Assembly: GCA_030595135.1 (NCBI GenBank)
Contig: JAUVDU010000029.1
Span: 1 to 10,487, forward strand
Direction: 5' to 3'
Length of the DNA stretch: 10,487 bases
Origin: Deltaproteobacteria bacterium
GTDB taxonomy: Bacteria > Desulfobacterota > Anaeroferrophillalia > Anaeroferrophillales > Tharpellaceae
Of the stretch, positions 1-6,025 are shown one piece after another. The notes under the pieces are model-generated. The model was given only the letters and a program-made list of their open reading frames with translations, ran no database searches and was not told the DNA's origin. A program made the translations under genes and the position numbers. Each line of letters begins with the position of its first letter. Position 1 is the first letter of the stretch.

Positions 1-309
1 GAACCCGTGATTTTACCGGTTTTTGCCTTGAAGCCGTTTGTGGTCAACCTGGCGGATAAAAAGCGGCGTTATCTTAAAGTGACGATGAAACTTGAACTCA
101 GCAACGAAGAGTTGCTTGAAGAAATCGATAAGCGCCGAGCCCAGCTCAGAGATGTGGTGTTGACGTTGCTCAGCTCCAAAACGGCGTCAGAAATTGGTAC
201 CTTGGAGGGTAAGTTCTTGCTCCGTCAGGATATTATCAAACGGGTAAATGTCAACTTGGTTACCGGTAAGGTTACTAAGGTTTATTGGGAAGAATTTGTC
301 ATACAATAG
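1..309 (+). CDS. fliL: Flagellar basal body-associated protein FliL, C-terminal part
   Basis: The reading frame is open from base 1 and ends at TAG 307-309, so the N-terminus (short cytoplasmic tail and single membrane helix in this family) lies outside the window. The roughly 102 visible residues form the periplasmic FliL domain. They begin with the F-x-L-K-P-F-V-V-N-L-A-D strand typical of FliL, continue with a charged helix rich in E and R that contains the LRDVVLTLLSSKT segment, and finish with a strand ending in V-Y-W-E-E-F-V-I-Q. FliL is known to surround the stator units near the MS ring and to support motor torque or stator retention. Its place immediately before fliM is a common arrangement. 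The internal ATG at base 85 is not a plausible start because the domain begins upstream of it. Identity is secure from domain pattern plus context. Confidence 0.93.
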   Translation, partial: EPVILPVFALKPFVVNLADKKRRYLKVTMKLELSNEELLEEIDKRRAQLRDVVLTLLSSKTASEIGTLEGKFLLRQDIIKRVNVNLVTGKVTKVYWEEFVIQ

Positions 310-340
310 ATGGCGTTAGCCATCACGAGATTTTTGTTTT
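309..340 (+). other. Hairpin plus T-rich run in the fliL-fliM gap
   Basis: A perfect 6-bp stem, GATGGC (309-314) and GCCATC (319-324), closes a GTTA loop right at the fliL stop codon. A T-rich stretch (TTTTTGTTTT, 331-340) begins six bases after the stem. This resembles a weak intrinsic terminator, but the stem is short and the T run is too far from it to be canonical. It may be a partial attenuator or a chance structure. The 49-bp gap holds no gene and ends with the fliM ribosome-binding site. Confidence 0.3.
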
Positions 341-358
341 ATCGGGGTAGGTTTTTTT

Positions 359-1333
359 ATGAGTCAGGTTCTATCGCAGGATGAAATTGATGCTCTGTTG
401 CAGGGGGTAGGGGGCGGTGAAGTTGAAACCGAAACCGATGAGCCGCCGGCAGACGATGAGTTTCAATCGTATGATCTGACTAGTCAGGAGCGGATTATTC
501 GGGGTCGGATGCCGACTCTGGAGATCATTAATCAGCGTTTTGCCCGAACTTTTAGAACTTCGCTTTCAACCTTATTGCACAAGGTTATTGATGTTACTCC
601 TCTGGTTTCAGATATGATGAAATTCGGGGAATTTCTGAAAACAATTCCGGTGCCGGCCAGTATCCACCTGTTTAAAATGGAACCTTTGCGGGGGATGGCT
701 CTGGTAATTGTTGAGAGCAAGCTGGTTTTTTCCCTGATTGATATGTTCTTCGGTGGCGGTGGTCGAGATACGGTCAAGGTTGAGGGGCGTGATTTTACCG
801 CTATCGAAGAACGAGTTGTGCGAAAAGTGGTGGAAGCTGCCCTGGTCTGTATGGAGGATTCCTGGAGTCCGATAGAGGATATCCGTTTTTCCTTTATTCG
901 TTCGGAGATTAACCCTCAGTTTGTGACCATCGTGCCACCCAGTGATGTGGTGATACTTTCGACCTTTACTCTGGAGATGGAGGAGTTCTCTGGAGCGATT
1001 ACGGTCTGTATTCCCTATTCGTTGGTTGAACCGTTGCGCAATAAACTTTATACCGGTTTTCAAAGTGAACGCTTAGAGGTTGATGTTATATGGTTACGGC
1101 GTTTGGTCAGCCGGATGTTGGCGGTTGAAGTTGGTTTCTCGGCAACCTTGGGGACCACTGAAATAACGGCCCGTCAACTTCTTGAGATGAAAGTTGGAGA
1201 TGTTGTTCCTCTACGCCAGGATGCCACCGAAATGATGCAGGTCTATATCGAGAAATGTCTTAAATATCGGGCGGTGGCCGGGACATCTAAGGGTTCCAAG
1301 GCGATAATGTTAAAGCAGAAAGTGAGAGGATAA
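359..1333 (+). CDS. fliM: Flagellar motor switch protein FliM
   Basis: This is the C-ring subunit that receives phosphorylated CheY and controls the direction of rotation. The 324 residues match the usual FliM length. The N-terminus carries the conserved CheY-binding peptide L-S-Q-D-E-I-D-A-L-L (residues 5-14). A short acidic linker (about 19-36) follows, then the middle CheC-like domain (about 45-230) with its G-G-G-G-R motif at 132-136, and a C-terminal SpoA domain (about 245-315) that pairs with FliN. A purine-rich ribosome-binding site, GGGGTAGG at 344-351, lies seven bases before the ATG, which supports this start. FliN follows 11 bp later. The intact CheY-binding peptide implies that a chemotaxis pathway acts on this motor (inference). 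Confidence 0.97.
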   Translation: MSQVLSQDEIDALLQGVGGGEVETETDEPPADDEFQSYDLTSQERIIRGRMPTLEIINQRFARTFRTSLSTLLHKVIDVTPLVSDMMKFGEFLKTIPVPASIHLFKMEPLRGMALVIVESKLVFSLIDMFFGGGGRDTVKVEGRDFTAIEERVVRKVVEAALVCMEDSWSPIEDIRFSFIRSEINPQFVTIVPPSDVVILSTFTLEMEEFSGAITVCIPYSLVEPLRNKLYTGFQSERLEVDVIWLRRLVSRMLAVEVGFSATLGTTEITARQLLEMKVGDVVPLRQDATEMMQVYIEKCLKYRAVAGTSKGSKAIMLKQKVRG

Positions 1334-1344
1334 GAGGTGCCCTG

Positions 1345-1887
1345 ATGGACGATCTTTTTGATCAAGTAAAAAAAGAGCTGGAAGAGAATAGCGGAATTGA
1401 GGATGCAGCTGAAGCGGAGAAAGCTGCCCCGGAGCAGAGTGCCCAGGATTTGATTGATGATATTTCTTGGGATGATGTCGCCGGTGAACTTGAAGAACAG
1501 CGGGATATGATTAAGGATGAGGCGGCCGGTAAAGCGGCAGCTTCCGGCGGTGAGGGAGATGTTGCGGCCGGTGCTGTTGATGACGGTCTGCTGTCGTCTC
1601 TTAGTGTCGAGCAGCGTCAGCAATTGCCGCCGAATATCGGTTTTATTCTCGATATTCCGTTGCAGCTTTCGGTTGAGATCGGGCGGGCGCGGATGATTAT
1701 CAATGATCTTCTCCAGCTCGGCCAGGGGTCAGTGATTGAACTTGAAAAGCTGGCCGGAGAACCTTTCGATGTTCTCGTCAATAATAAATTGATTGCTCGC
1801 GGGGAAGTGGTTGTGGTCAATGAAAAATTTGGTATTCGTCTGACCGATATCATCAGTCCGACTGAGCGCATTGAACAGCTTAAATAG
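1345..1887 (+). CDS. fliN: Flagellar motor switch protein FliN with long acidic N-terminal extension
   Basis: FliN forms the bottom of the C-ring with FliM and helps dock the FliH-FliI export ATPase complex. The SpoA domain occupies about residues 97-180, running from N-I-G-F-I-L-D-I-P through the conserved G-x-V-I-E-L-(E)-K-L-A-G-E-P segment to L-T-D-I-I-S-P-x-E-R-I. The preceding 95 or so residues are rich in Ala, Glu, Asp and Gly and look disordered. FliN is often 80-140 residues, so this 180-residue form sits at the long end. The start is supported by AAGAGG at 1332-1337, overlapping the fliM stop codon and seven bases before the ATG. This points to coupling with fliM. There is no CheC/CheX phosphatase domain, so it is FliN rather than FliY. 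Confidence 0.95.
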   Translation: MDDLFDQVKKELEENSGIEDAAEAEKAAPEQSAQDLIDDISWDDVAGELEEQRDMIKDEAAGKAAASGGEGDVAAGAVDDGLLSSLSVEQRQQLPPNIGFILDIPLQLSVEIGRARMIINDLLQLGQGSVIELEKLAGEPFDVLVNNKLIARGEVVVVNEKFGIRLTDIISPTERIEQLK

Positions 1888-1899
1888 GCTCAGAGCCAT

Positions 1900-3030
1900 A
1901 TGAAGTTAATCAATAAAAATTGCCGCAGCCTGTTTCTGCGTATATTCCTGATGTTCGGAGTTCTGCTTATTGGGAGTCTCTGCAACAGTTCGGTCGGGGC
2001 GGCGGAGCTTGGTTTTAAAGCGATTGATAAGAGGATGCTTTTTTCGATTCCCTATGAAACCGTGCCTGAGATCAATGCCCTGTTTTTCGATCATGGAGAA
2101 CGTGTAGTCCTATCTTTGCCGTCATCGGGTCTGAAAGTCGGGATTCAGGAACAGCCTCTTGATGATGACTGGGTGACGGCTTTCGGGATCGAAAGTGACG
2201 GCCAGGAGTTGCGTTGGTATTTAAAAAAACGTGACCCGGCACTCAGGGTAAAATCTTTTCTTGCTTTAGAGCATAAAAACTCTGCTTTACAGGTTGTGCT
2301 TCTGAAAGAATATCGATCCTGGAGTGCTCCGATTCGTGCAGATAAATCTGTTGTTTTGACCCCTGAGGCCGAGGTGTCGGACGAAACTCAAATCAGTGGC
2401 AAAATGTCTCGGGTTAAACAGTTGTTGGAGCGGTCGGATGGGGGGGACGATAAGGTTGCAAGTGAGGTTGATGGTACCGCCAAATCACCTCCCTCACTTA
2501 TGATGTCAGGCCTGCGGAGTTTGATTGCTCTGGTTTTTCTGGTTCTGGTTATTGTCGCGCTCTCCATGTTGTTGAAACGTTATCGCAGAGGCCGCGGCGG
2601 CTTTGGCAGTTCCGGTATAGTCAAAGTTTTGGGGATAGAGACGGTTACCGGCAAGCATCAGGTGATGTTGCTGGAATTGCTTGACGAAGTTATGGTCGTT
2701 GGTGTCTCCGGCGAGCAGATGACGGTGTTAACGACAATTAACGATCCCGGTAAGGTTGAGGAGTTGCGTCTGCTTAAAGATGGCAGCCAAAGCGGTAAGC
2801 GGTTTGGCGGTTACCTGAAAGGTCTTTTGGAAAGGGAGCCGGAAACGGAGGAGATAATGCCGGTTTCGACTTCCGGAAATGCGGTTGCAACTGCGGCTTA
2901 TCAGCGTTCGCCAACGGTTACGTCGGAGGAGTTGTCGGAAAAATCGGACGAGATGCCGGAAAATTATCAGGAAGTGGTCAGCCAGATTAAAGATCGCCTC
3001 AACAGCAGCGATAGGAGTCGGTTGGAATGA
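1900..3030 (+). CDS. fliO: Flagellar assembly factor FliO with large periplasmic domain
   Basis: FliO helps assemble or stabilise the FliP ring of the export gate. The 376-residue product is about three times the size of the enterobacterial protein. It has a cleavable-looking signal peptide (charged start, hydrophobic 11-27, likely cut after V-G-A near 34). A roughly 165-residue extracytoplasmic region follows (β-rich to about 138, then polar and low-complexity). There is one membrane helix at about 206-225, followed by K-R-Y-R-R-G-R on the cytoplasmic side. The small FliO domain (about 236-300) carries the typical strands I-V-K-V-L-G-I-E-T-V and V-M-V-V-G-V-S. A polar tail completes it. The β-rich part recalls AMIN-like domains, but I cannot confirm that. 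No good ribosome-binding site precedes the ATG, only a tiny GGCT-CAG-AGCC hairpin (1887-1897), so translation probably depends on coupling to fliN. Assignment rests on the TM-FliO layout and on position before fliP. Confidence 0.88.
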   Translation: MKLINKNCRSLFLRIFLMFGVLLIGSLCNSSVGAAELGFKAIDKRMLFSIPYETVPEINALFFDHGERVVLSLPSSGLKVGIQEQPLDDDWVTAFGIESDGQELRWYLKKRDPALRVKSFLALEHKNSALQVVLLKEYRSWSAPIRADKSVVLTPEAEVSDETQISGKMSRVKQLLERSDGGDDKVASEVDGTAKSPPSLMMSGLRSLIALVFLVLVIVALSMLLKRYRRGRGGFGSSGIVKVLGIETVTGKHQVMLLELLDEVMVVGVSGEQMTVLTTINDPGKVEELRLLKDGSQSGKRFGGYLKGLLEREPETEEIMPVSTSGNAVATAAYQRSPTVTSEELSEKSDEMPENYQEVVSQIKDRLNSSDRSRLE

Positions 3031-3785
3031 GACCTGCTTTTTTCCTGACCGGTTGCTTGTCGGTTCTATTCATATTTCTGTTGGCGACGGTTGCCGGTGC
3101 GGCTCAGGAGGTTACGATCCCGACCATACAGATCGGGGTTGGAGCCACTAACGACCCCGCCCAGGTTTCGATTGCTATTCAGGTGCTGCTCCTGCTGACG
3201 GTTCTGGCCCTGGCTCCGTCAATTTTGATTTTAATGACCTCTTTTACCCGTTTGGTCATTGTTTTTCATTTTCTTCGCCAGGCGGTCGGTACGCAAACGA
3301 TGCCTCCGAACCAAGTGCTGGTGGGCTTAAGCCTCTTTCTTACCTTCTTTATTATGTATCCGGTTTTTAATCGAATTAACCAGGATGCTTTCCAACCCTA
3401 TGTTGCGCAAAAGATCGGCCAGGAAGAGGCTTTTACTCGGGCTCTTGCTCCCTTGCGGCAGTTTATGTTCAAGCAGACCCATGAAGATGATTTGGCGATG
3501 TTTATCTCGATGGCCAAGGTTGAGAGACCGCAAACTTTTGCCGATATTCCGACCCATGTTTTGATCCCCTCGTTTATTGTAAGTGAGTTGAAGACGGCTT
3601 TTCAGATCGGCTTTCTTATCTATATTCCTTTTTTGATGCTCGACATGGTGGTTGCCAGTGTGCTTTTGTCGATGGGGATGATGATGTTACCGCCGGTAAT
3701 GATTTCCCTGCCGTTCAAGTTAATTCTCTTCGTCATGGCCGACGGTTGGCGCTTGATGGTCGGTTCGTTAATGCAGAGTTTTTAG
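3027..3785 (+). CDS. fliP: Flagellar export-gate protein FliP
   Basis: Five FliP subunits form the core of the export gate with FliQ and FliR. The 252 residues start with a signal peptide (hydrophobic 5-22, likely cut near A25/A26), as is usual for FliP. Four membrane segments follow at about 48-70, 90-112, 185-209 and 216-240. Conserved blocks are L-x-M-T-S-F-T-R-L-V-I-V (69-79), the M-P-P-N-Q turn (92-96) and the family signature P-S-F-I-V-S-E-L-K-T-A-F-Q-I-G-F (181-196), with the late L-P-P-V-M-I-S-L-P-F-K (221-231). The start codon overlaps the fliO stop codon as ATGA (3027-3030), with AGGAG at 3013-3017 upstream, so the two are translationally coupled. Identity is very secure. Confidence 0.98.
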   Translation: MRPAFFLTGCLSVLFIFLLATVAGAAQEVTIPTIQIGVGATNDPAQVSIAIQVLLLLTVLALAPSILILMTSFTRLVIVFHFLRQAVGTQTMPPNQVLVGLSLFLTFFIMYPVFNRINQDAFQPYVAQKIGQEEAFTRALAPLRQFMFKQTHEDDLAMFISMAKVERPQTFADIPTHVLIPSFIVSELKTAFQIGFLIYIPFLMLDMVVASVLLSMGMMMLPPVMISLPFKLILFVMADGWRLMVGSLMQSF

Positions 3786-3797
3786 TGCCTTACAGGT

Positions 3798-3826
3798 TGT
3801 TTTTTTGTTTTAAAAACAAGAAAACG
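3798..3826 (+). repeat. AT-rich imperfect inverted repeat between fliP and fliQ
   Basis: Bases 3798-3810 can pair with 3814-3826 as a 13-bp RNA stem around a UAA loop, with two G-U pairs and only two G-C pairs. The central 15 bases are a perfect DNA palindrome around one A. No T run follows, so it is not a standard terminator. It could be an RNA-processing or stability site, or simply an A/T-biased chance structure. Confidence 0.4.
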
Positions 3827-3847
3827 TTCTGATAAGAGCACTTACTT

Positions 3848-3870
3848 GCGGGTTCCCCCGCGTTGAGGAA
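3848..3870 (+). promoter_or_regulatory. Hairpin immediately before the fliQ ribosome-binding site
   Basis: GCGGG (3848-3852) and CCCGC (3857-3861) form a 5-bp, all-GC stem around a TTCC loop. It ends three bases before GAGGAA (3865-3870), the fliQ ribosome-binding site. The site itself is left free, so the hairpin could hold it open or act as a 5' stop against RNA decay. Its role is inference; the stem and the ribosome-binding site are seen directly. Confidence 0.4.
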
Positions 3871-3876
3871 TAAAAA

Positions 3877-4146
3877 ATGACTCCTGAATTTGTTGTGGCT
3901 CTGGCCAAAAGTGCGATGGAGACGACTTTGCTGATCTGTGCCCCGATGCTGGGCACCGGCCTGGCGGTTGGACTTCTTGTTAGTATCTTTCAAGCTGTAA
4001 CCTCGATTCAGGAGATGACTTTGACCTTTGTTCCGAAGATCGTTATCGTTTTTCTCGCGGTCATCTATTTTTTCCCCTGGATGCTTCAATATATGGTCGA
4101 TTTTACGACCCGGATTATGCTCTCTATTCCCCATGTAATCCATTAG
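3877..4146 (+). CDS. fliQ: Flagellar export-gate protein FliQ
   Basis: FliQ is a two-helix membrane protein; four copies wrap the FliP-FliR ring of the export gate. The 89 residues match the family length exactly. Membrane helices lie at about 15-38 and 51-72. The conserved central block G-L-L-V-S-I-F-Q-A-V-T-S-I-Q-E-M-T-L (32-49) continues into F-V-P-K (51-54). The usual T-Q-I-Q-E is T-S-I-Q-E here. GAGGAA eight to nine bases before the ATG fixes the start. Unlike its neighbours it is separated from the preceding gene by 91 bp, so it appears to be translated independently of fliP. Confidence 0.97.
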   Translation: MTPEFVVALAKSAMETTLLICAPMLGTGLAVGLLVSIFQAVTSIQEMTLTFVPKIVIVFLAVIYFFPWMLQYMVDFTTRIMLSIPHVIH

Positions 4147-4152
4147 GATGAA

Positions 4153-4947
4153 ATGAATTTTTTGCCGGTCATAACCGTTGCCGATGTTGGCCATTTCTTT
4201 CTTCTGCTGACCCGAATCAGTGCTCTTATCTTCTTTTTTCCGGTTTTGAGTAATCAGGCGGTGCCGCGAACCCTGAAGGCTGCTTTTTCTATGCTTATAG
4301 CCCTGCTCTTTTTTAAGGTTGTTCCAGAAATTGCTGGAGCTCCGTTATTTAGTCGGGAGTTGATTGAGATTGCTCTGGCCGTACTCCGCGAAATGGTGAT
4401 TGGTATGCTCGTTGGTCTGCTTGGCGGCTTGCTTTTTGCCGCAGTTCAGACCGCCGGTCAGATGATCGGTTTTCAGATGAGTTTCGCCGTGGCCAACGTC
4501 GTCGATCCGGTGACCAGTTTGCAGGTGCCGTTGATCGCTCAGTTCTATTATATGTTGGCAATGTTACTTTTTTTGGCTTTTGGGGCGCATAGATGGGTCT
4601 TTAAAGCCATGGCCGAGAGTTTTAATTTGATTCCGCTGGCCGGATTTACGCCGGGGGAGGGTCTGCTTGAGTTGATGCTGCGTTACTCTTCGGCAATTTT
4701 TTCCACTGCTATAAAGATTGCCGCACCCTTGATGGCGGCCCTGCTGCTCAGTGATGTAAGTCTCGGGGTTGTGGCCAGAACGGCGCCGCAGATGAATATC
4801 TTTATTGTCGGAATGCCTTTGAAAATTCTTTTGGGTATGCTCTTGATGAGTTTTTCCTTTCCCTATCTGACTACCCTGTTGGAGGGGCTTTATCGACTTC
4901 TTTTTAATGATATTATGATTATGCTCAGAGCCTCCGGGGGAGGCTGA
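4153..4947 (+). CDS. fliR: Flagellar export-gate protein FliR
   Basis: A single FliR closes the helical FliP5-FliQ4-FliR1 gate in the inner membrane. The 264 residues are hydrophobic, with about six membrane segments. Family features seen are R-I-S-A-L-I-F-F-F-P (21-30), the G-M-L-V-G-L-L-G-G (84-92) and G-Q-M-I-G-F-Q-M (102-109) segments, D-P-V (118-120), and the late A-R-T-A-P-Q-M-N-I-F-I-V-G-M-P-L-K (208-224). The ATG at 4153 lies six bases after the fliQ stop codon. A short-spaced AGGA (4145-4148) overlaps that stop, so initiation probably relies on coupling. An ATG at 4148 is excluded because it meets a stop codon after two codons. It is not fused to FlhB, as it is in some lineages. Confidence 0.97.
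   Translation: MNFLPVITVADVGHFFLLLTRISALIFFFPVLSNQAVPRTLKAAFSMLIALLFFKVVPEIAGAPLFSRELIEIALAVLREMVIGMLVGLLGGLLFAAVQTAGQMIGFQMSFAVANVVDPVTSLQVPLIAQFYYMLAMLLFLAFGAHRWVFKAMAESFNLIPLAGFTPGEGLLELMLRYSSAIFSTAIKIAAPLMAALLLSDVSLGVVARTAPQMNIFIVGMPLKILLGMLLMSFSFPYLTTLLEGLYRLLFNDIMIMLRASGGG
4929..4945 (+). promoter_or_regulatory. Hairpin sequestering the flhB ribosome-binding site
   Basis: AGCCTCC (4929-4935) and GGAGGCT (4939-4945) form a perfect 7-bp stem with a GGG loop. The right arm contains GGAGG, the ribosome-binding site for the flhB ATG at 4950, and the stem ends at the first base of the fliR stop codon (4945-4947). A ribosome finishing fliR would melt the stem. That suggests flhB is translated mainly after fliR has been translated. 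The base pairing is seen directly; the coupling is inferred. Confidence 0.55.
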
Positions 4948-4949
4948 TA

Positions 4950-6020
4950 ATGGCTAAAGATCCGAGTAAAACCGAAAAACCGACCGGAAAAAAGCTTGGT
5001 AAATCCCGGGAAGAGGGGCAGGTCGCCAAAAGTCAGGAGATCGGATCGGCCTTTATTCTGATTGGAGGTCTGGCCTACCTGTTCTTTGCCGGCGGTCGTT
5101 TTCTGGCTGTGCCAAACGAACTTATGCGCTATGTTTTTCAGGATGCCATGCAACTAGAGGTTAATCCGGCAACGGTTTATAATCTTTTGTTGCTGACCAT
5201 TCGCGAGATGTTTTTTCTGCTTATTCCTTTTATGTTGTTGTTGGTTTTTGTCGGACTCGTTGCAAATTTGATGCAGGTGGGAATCAAGGTAACTCCGAAA
5301 GCGATAAAGCCGAAGTTTTCCAAACTTAATCCGGTCAGTGGCTTTAAGAGTAAATTTCTTTCACTCAGACCGTTGGTTGAATTGGTGAAATCATGCCTTA
5401 AAATTGGCTTGCTCGGTTATATTGCCTATAGTGTCTATCGGCAGAATTTTGCCGGTTTTTTCAGCCTGACTAATCAGCCTGTGGGTATGATTCTGACCTT
5501 TATCGCTAGAGTTGCTTTTCAGATTCTCTGGCGTTGCGGGCTCTTGATGTTGTTGCTGGCATTTTTTGATTATATTTACCAGCGTTGGGACTTTATGGAA
5601 AATCAAAAGATGACTAAGCAGGAGGTCAAGGATGAGATGAAACAGGCGGAGGGTGATCCGCAGGTTAAATCTCGTATTCGCAGTATGCAGATGAGTGCGG
5701 CTCGTCAGCGCATGATGCAGGATGTGCCGAGAGCCGATGTCGTGATTACCAATCCGACCCATATTGCTGTGGCTCTGCTTTATGATCAGGATGGTTCGGA
5801 GGCTCCGTTAGTGGTGGCCAAAGGGGCTGGCCTGATAGCCGAGAAGATCAAGAAGGTTGCTCGCGAACATGGTGTTCCGGTGGTTGAAAATAAGGCTTTG
5901 GCTCGTCTACTCTTTAAAACCGTGGCCCTTAACCAGATGATTCCCGAAACCCTCTATCAGGCGGTAGCCGAGGTCTTGGCTTATATCTACCGTCGAGACG
6001 AAGCTCAGGCGAGTGCGTAA
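4950..6020 (+). CDS. flhB: Flagellar export substrate-specificity switch protein FlhB
   Basis: FlhB sits at the export gate and switches secretion from rod/hook proteins to filament proteins after cutting itself. The 356 residues show the family layout. A basic N-terminal region carries K-T-E-K-P-T-x-K-K-L-G-K-S-R-E-E-G-Q-V (7-25). Four membrane segments lie at about 30-55, 85-110, 150-172 and 185-210. A charged linker (about 212-265) precedes the C-terminal cytoplasmic domain. The autocleavage motif N-P-T-H is intact at 268-271, with the cut expected between N268 and P269, so the protein should be switch-competent. The gene starts two bases after fliR, and its ribosome-binding site GGGGGAGG (4936-4943) lies in a hairpin. 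The tail is short, close to the normal end of the family. Confidence 0.98.
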   Translation: MAKDPSKTEKPTGKKLGKSREEGQVAKSQEIGSAFILIGGLAYLFFAGGRFLAVPNELMRYVFQDAMQLEVNPATVYNLLLLTIREMFFLLIPFMLLLVFVGLVANLMQVGIKVTPKAIKPKFSKLNPVSGFKSKFLSLRPLVELVKSCLKIGLLGYIAYSVYRQNFAGFFSLTNQPVGMILTFIARVAFQILWRCGLLMLLLAFFDYIYQRWDFMENQKMTKQEVKDEMKQAEGDPQVKSRIRSMQMSAARQRMMQDVPRADVVITNPTHIAVALLYDQDGSEAPLVVAKGAGLIAEKIKKVAREHGVPVVENKALARLLFKTVALNQMIPETLYQAVAEVLAYIYRRDEAQASA

Positions 6021-6025
6021 TTATA

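Noticed and set aside
532..1063. Overlapping - strand open frames opposite fliM
   Set aside because: They lie fully inside fliM, have no ribosome-binding site, and their products show no recognisable domain. They are shadows of the real gene.
1345..1887. Internal translation start producing a short SpoA-only FliN, as known for some type III secretion C-ring proteins
   Set aside because: The only internal ATG before the SpoA domain (codon 54) lacks a ribosome-binding site, and no other start is well placed.
2879..3151. 90-codon + strand frame across the fliO-fliP junction
   Set aside because: It is Arg-rich, spans two well-supported genes in another frame, and has no ribosome-binding site or domain.
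3027..4947. Virulence-type type III secretion (SctR/S/T) instead of flagellar export genes
   Set aside because: The neighbours fliL, fliM, fliN, fliO, flhF, flhG and fliA are flagellum-specific, so the related export genes belong to the flagellum.
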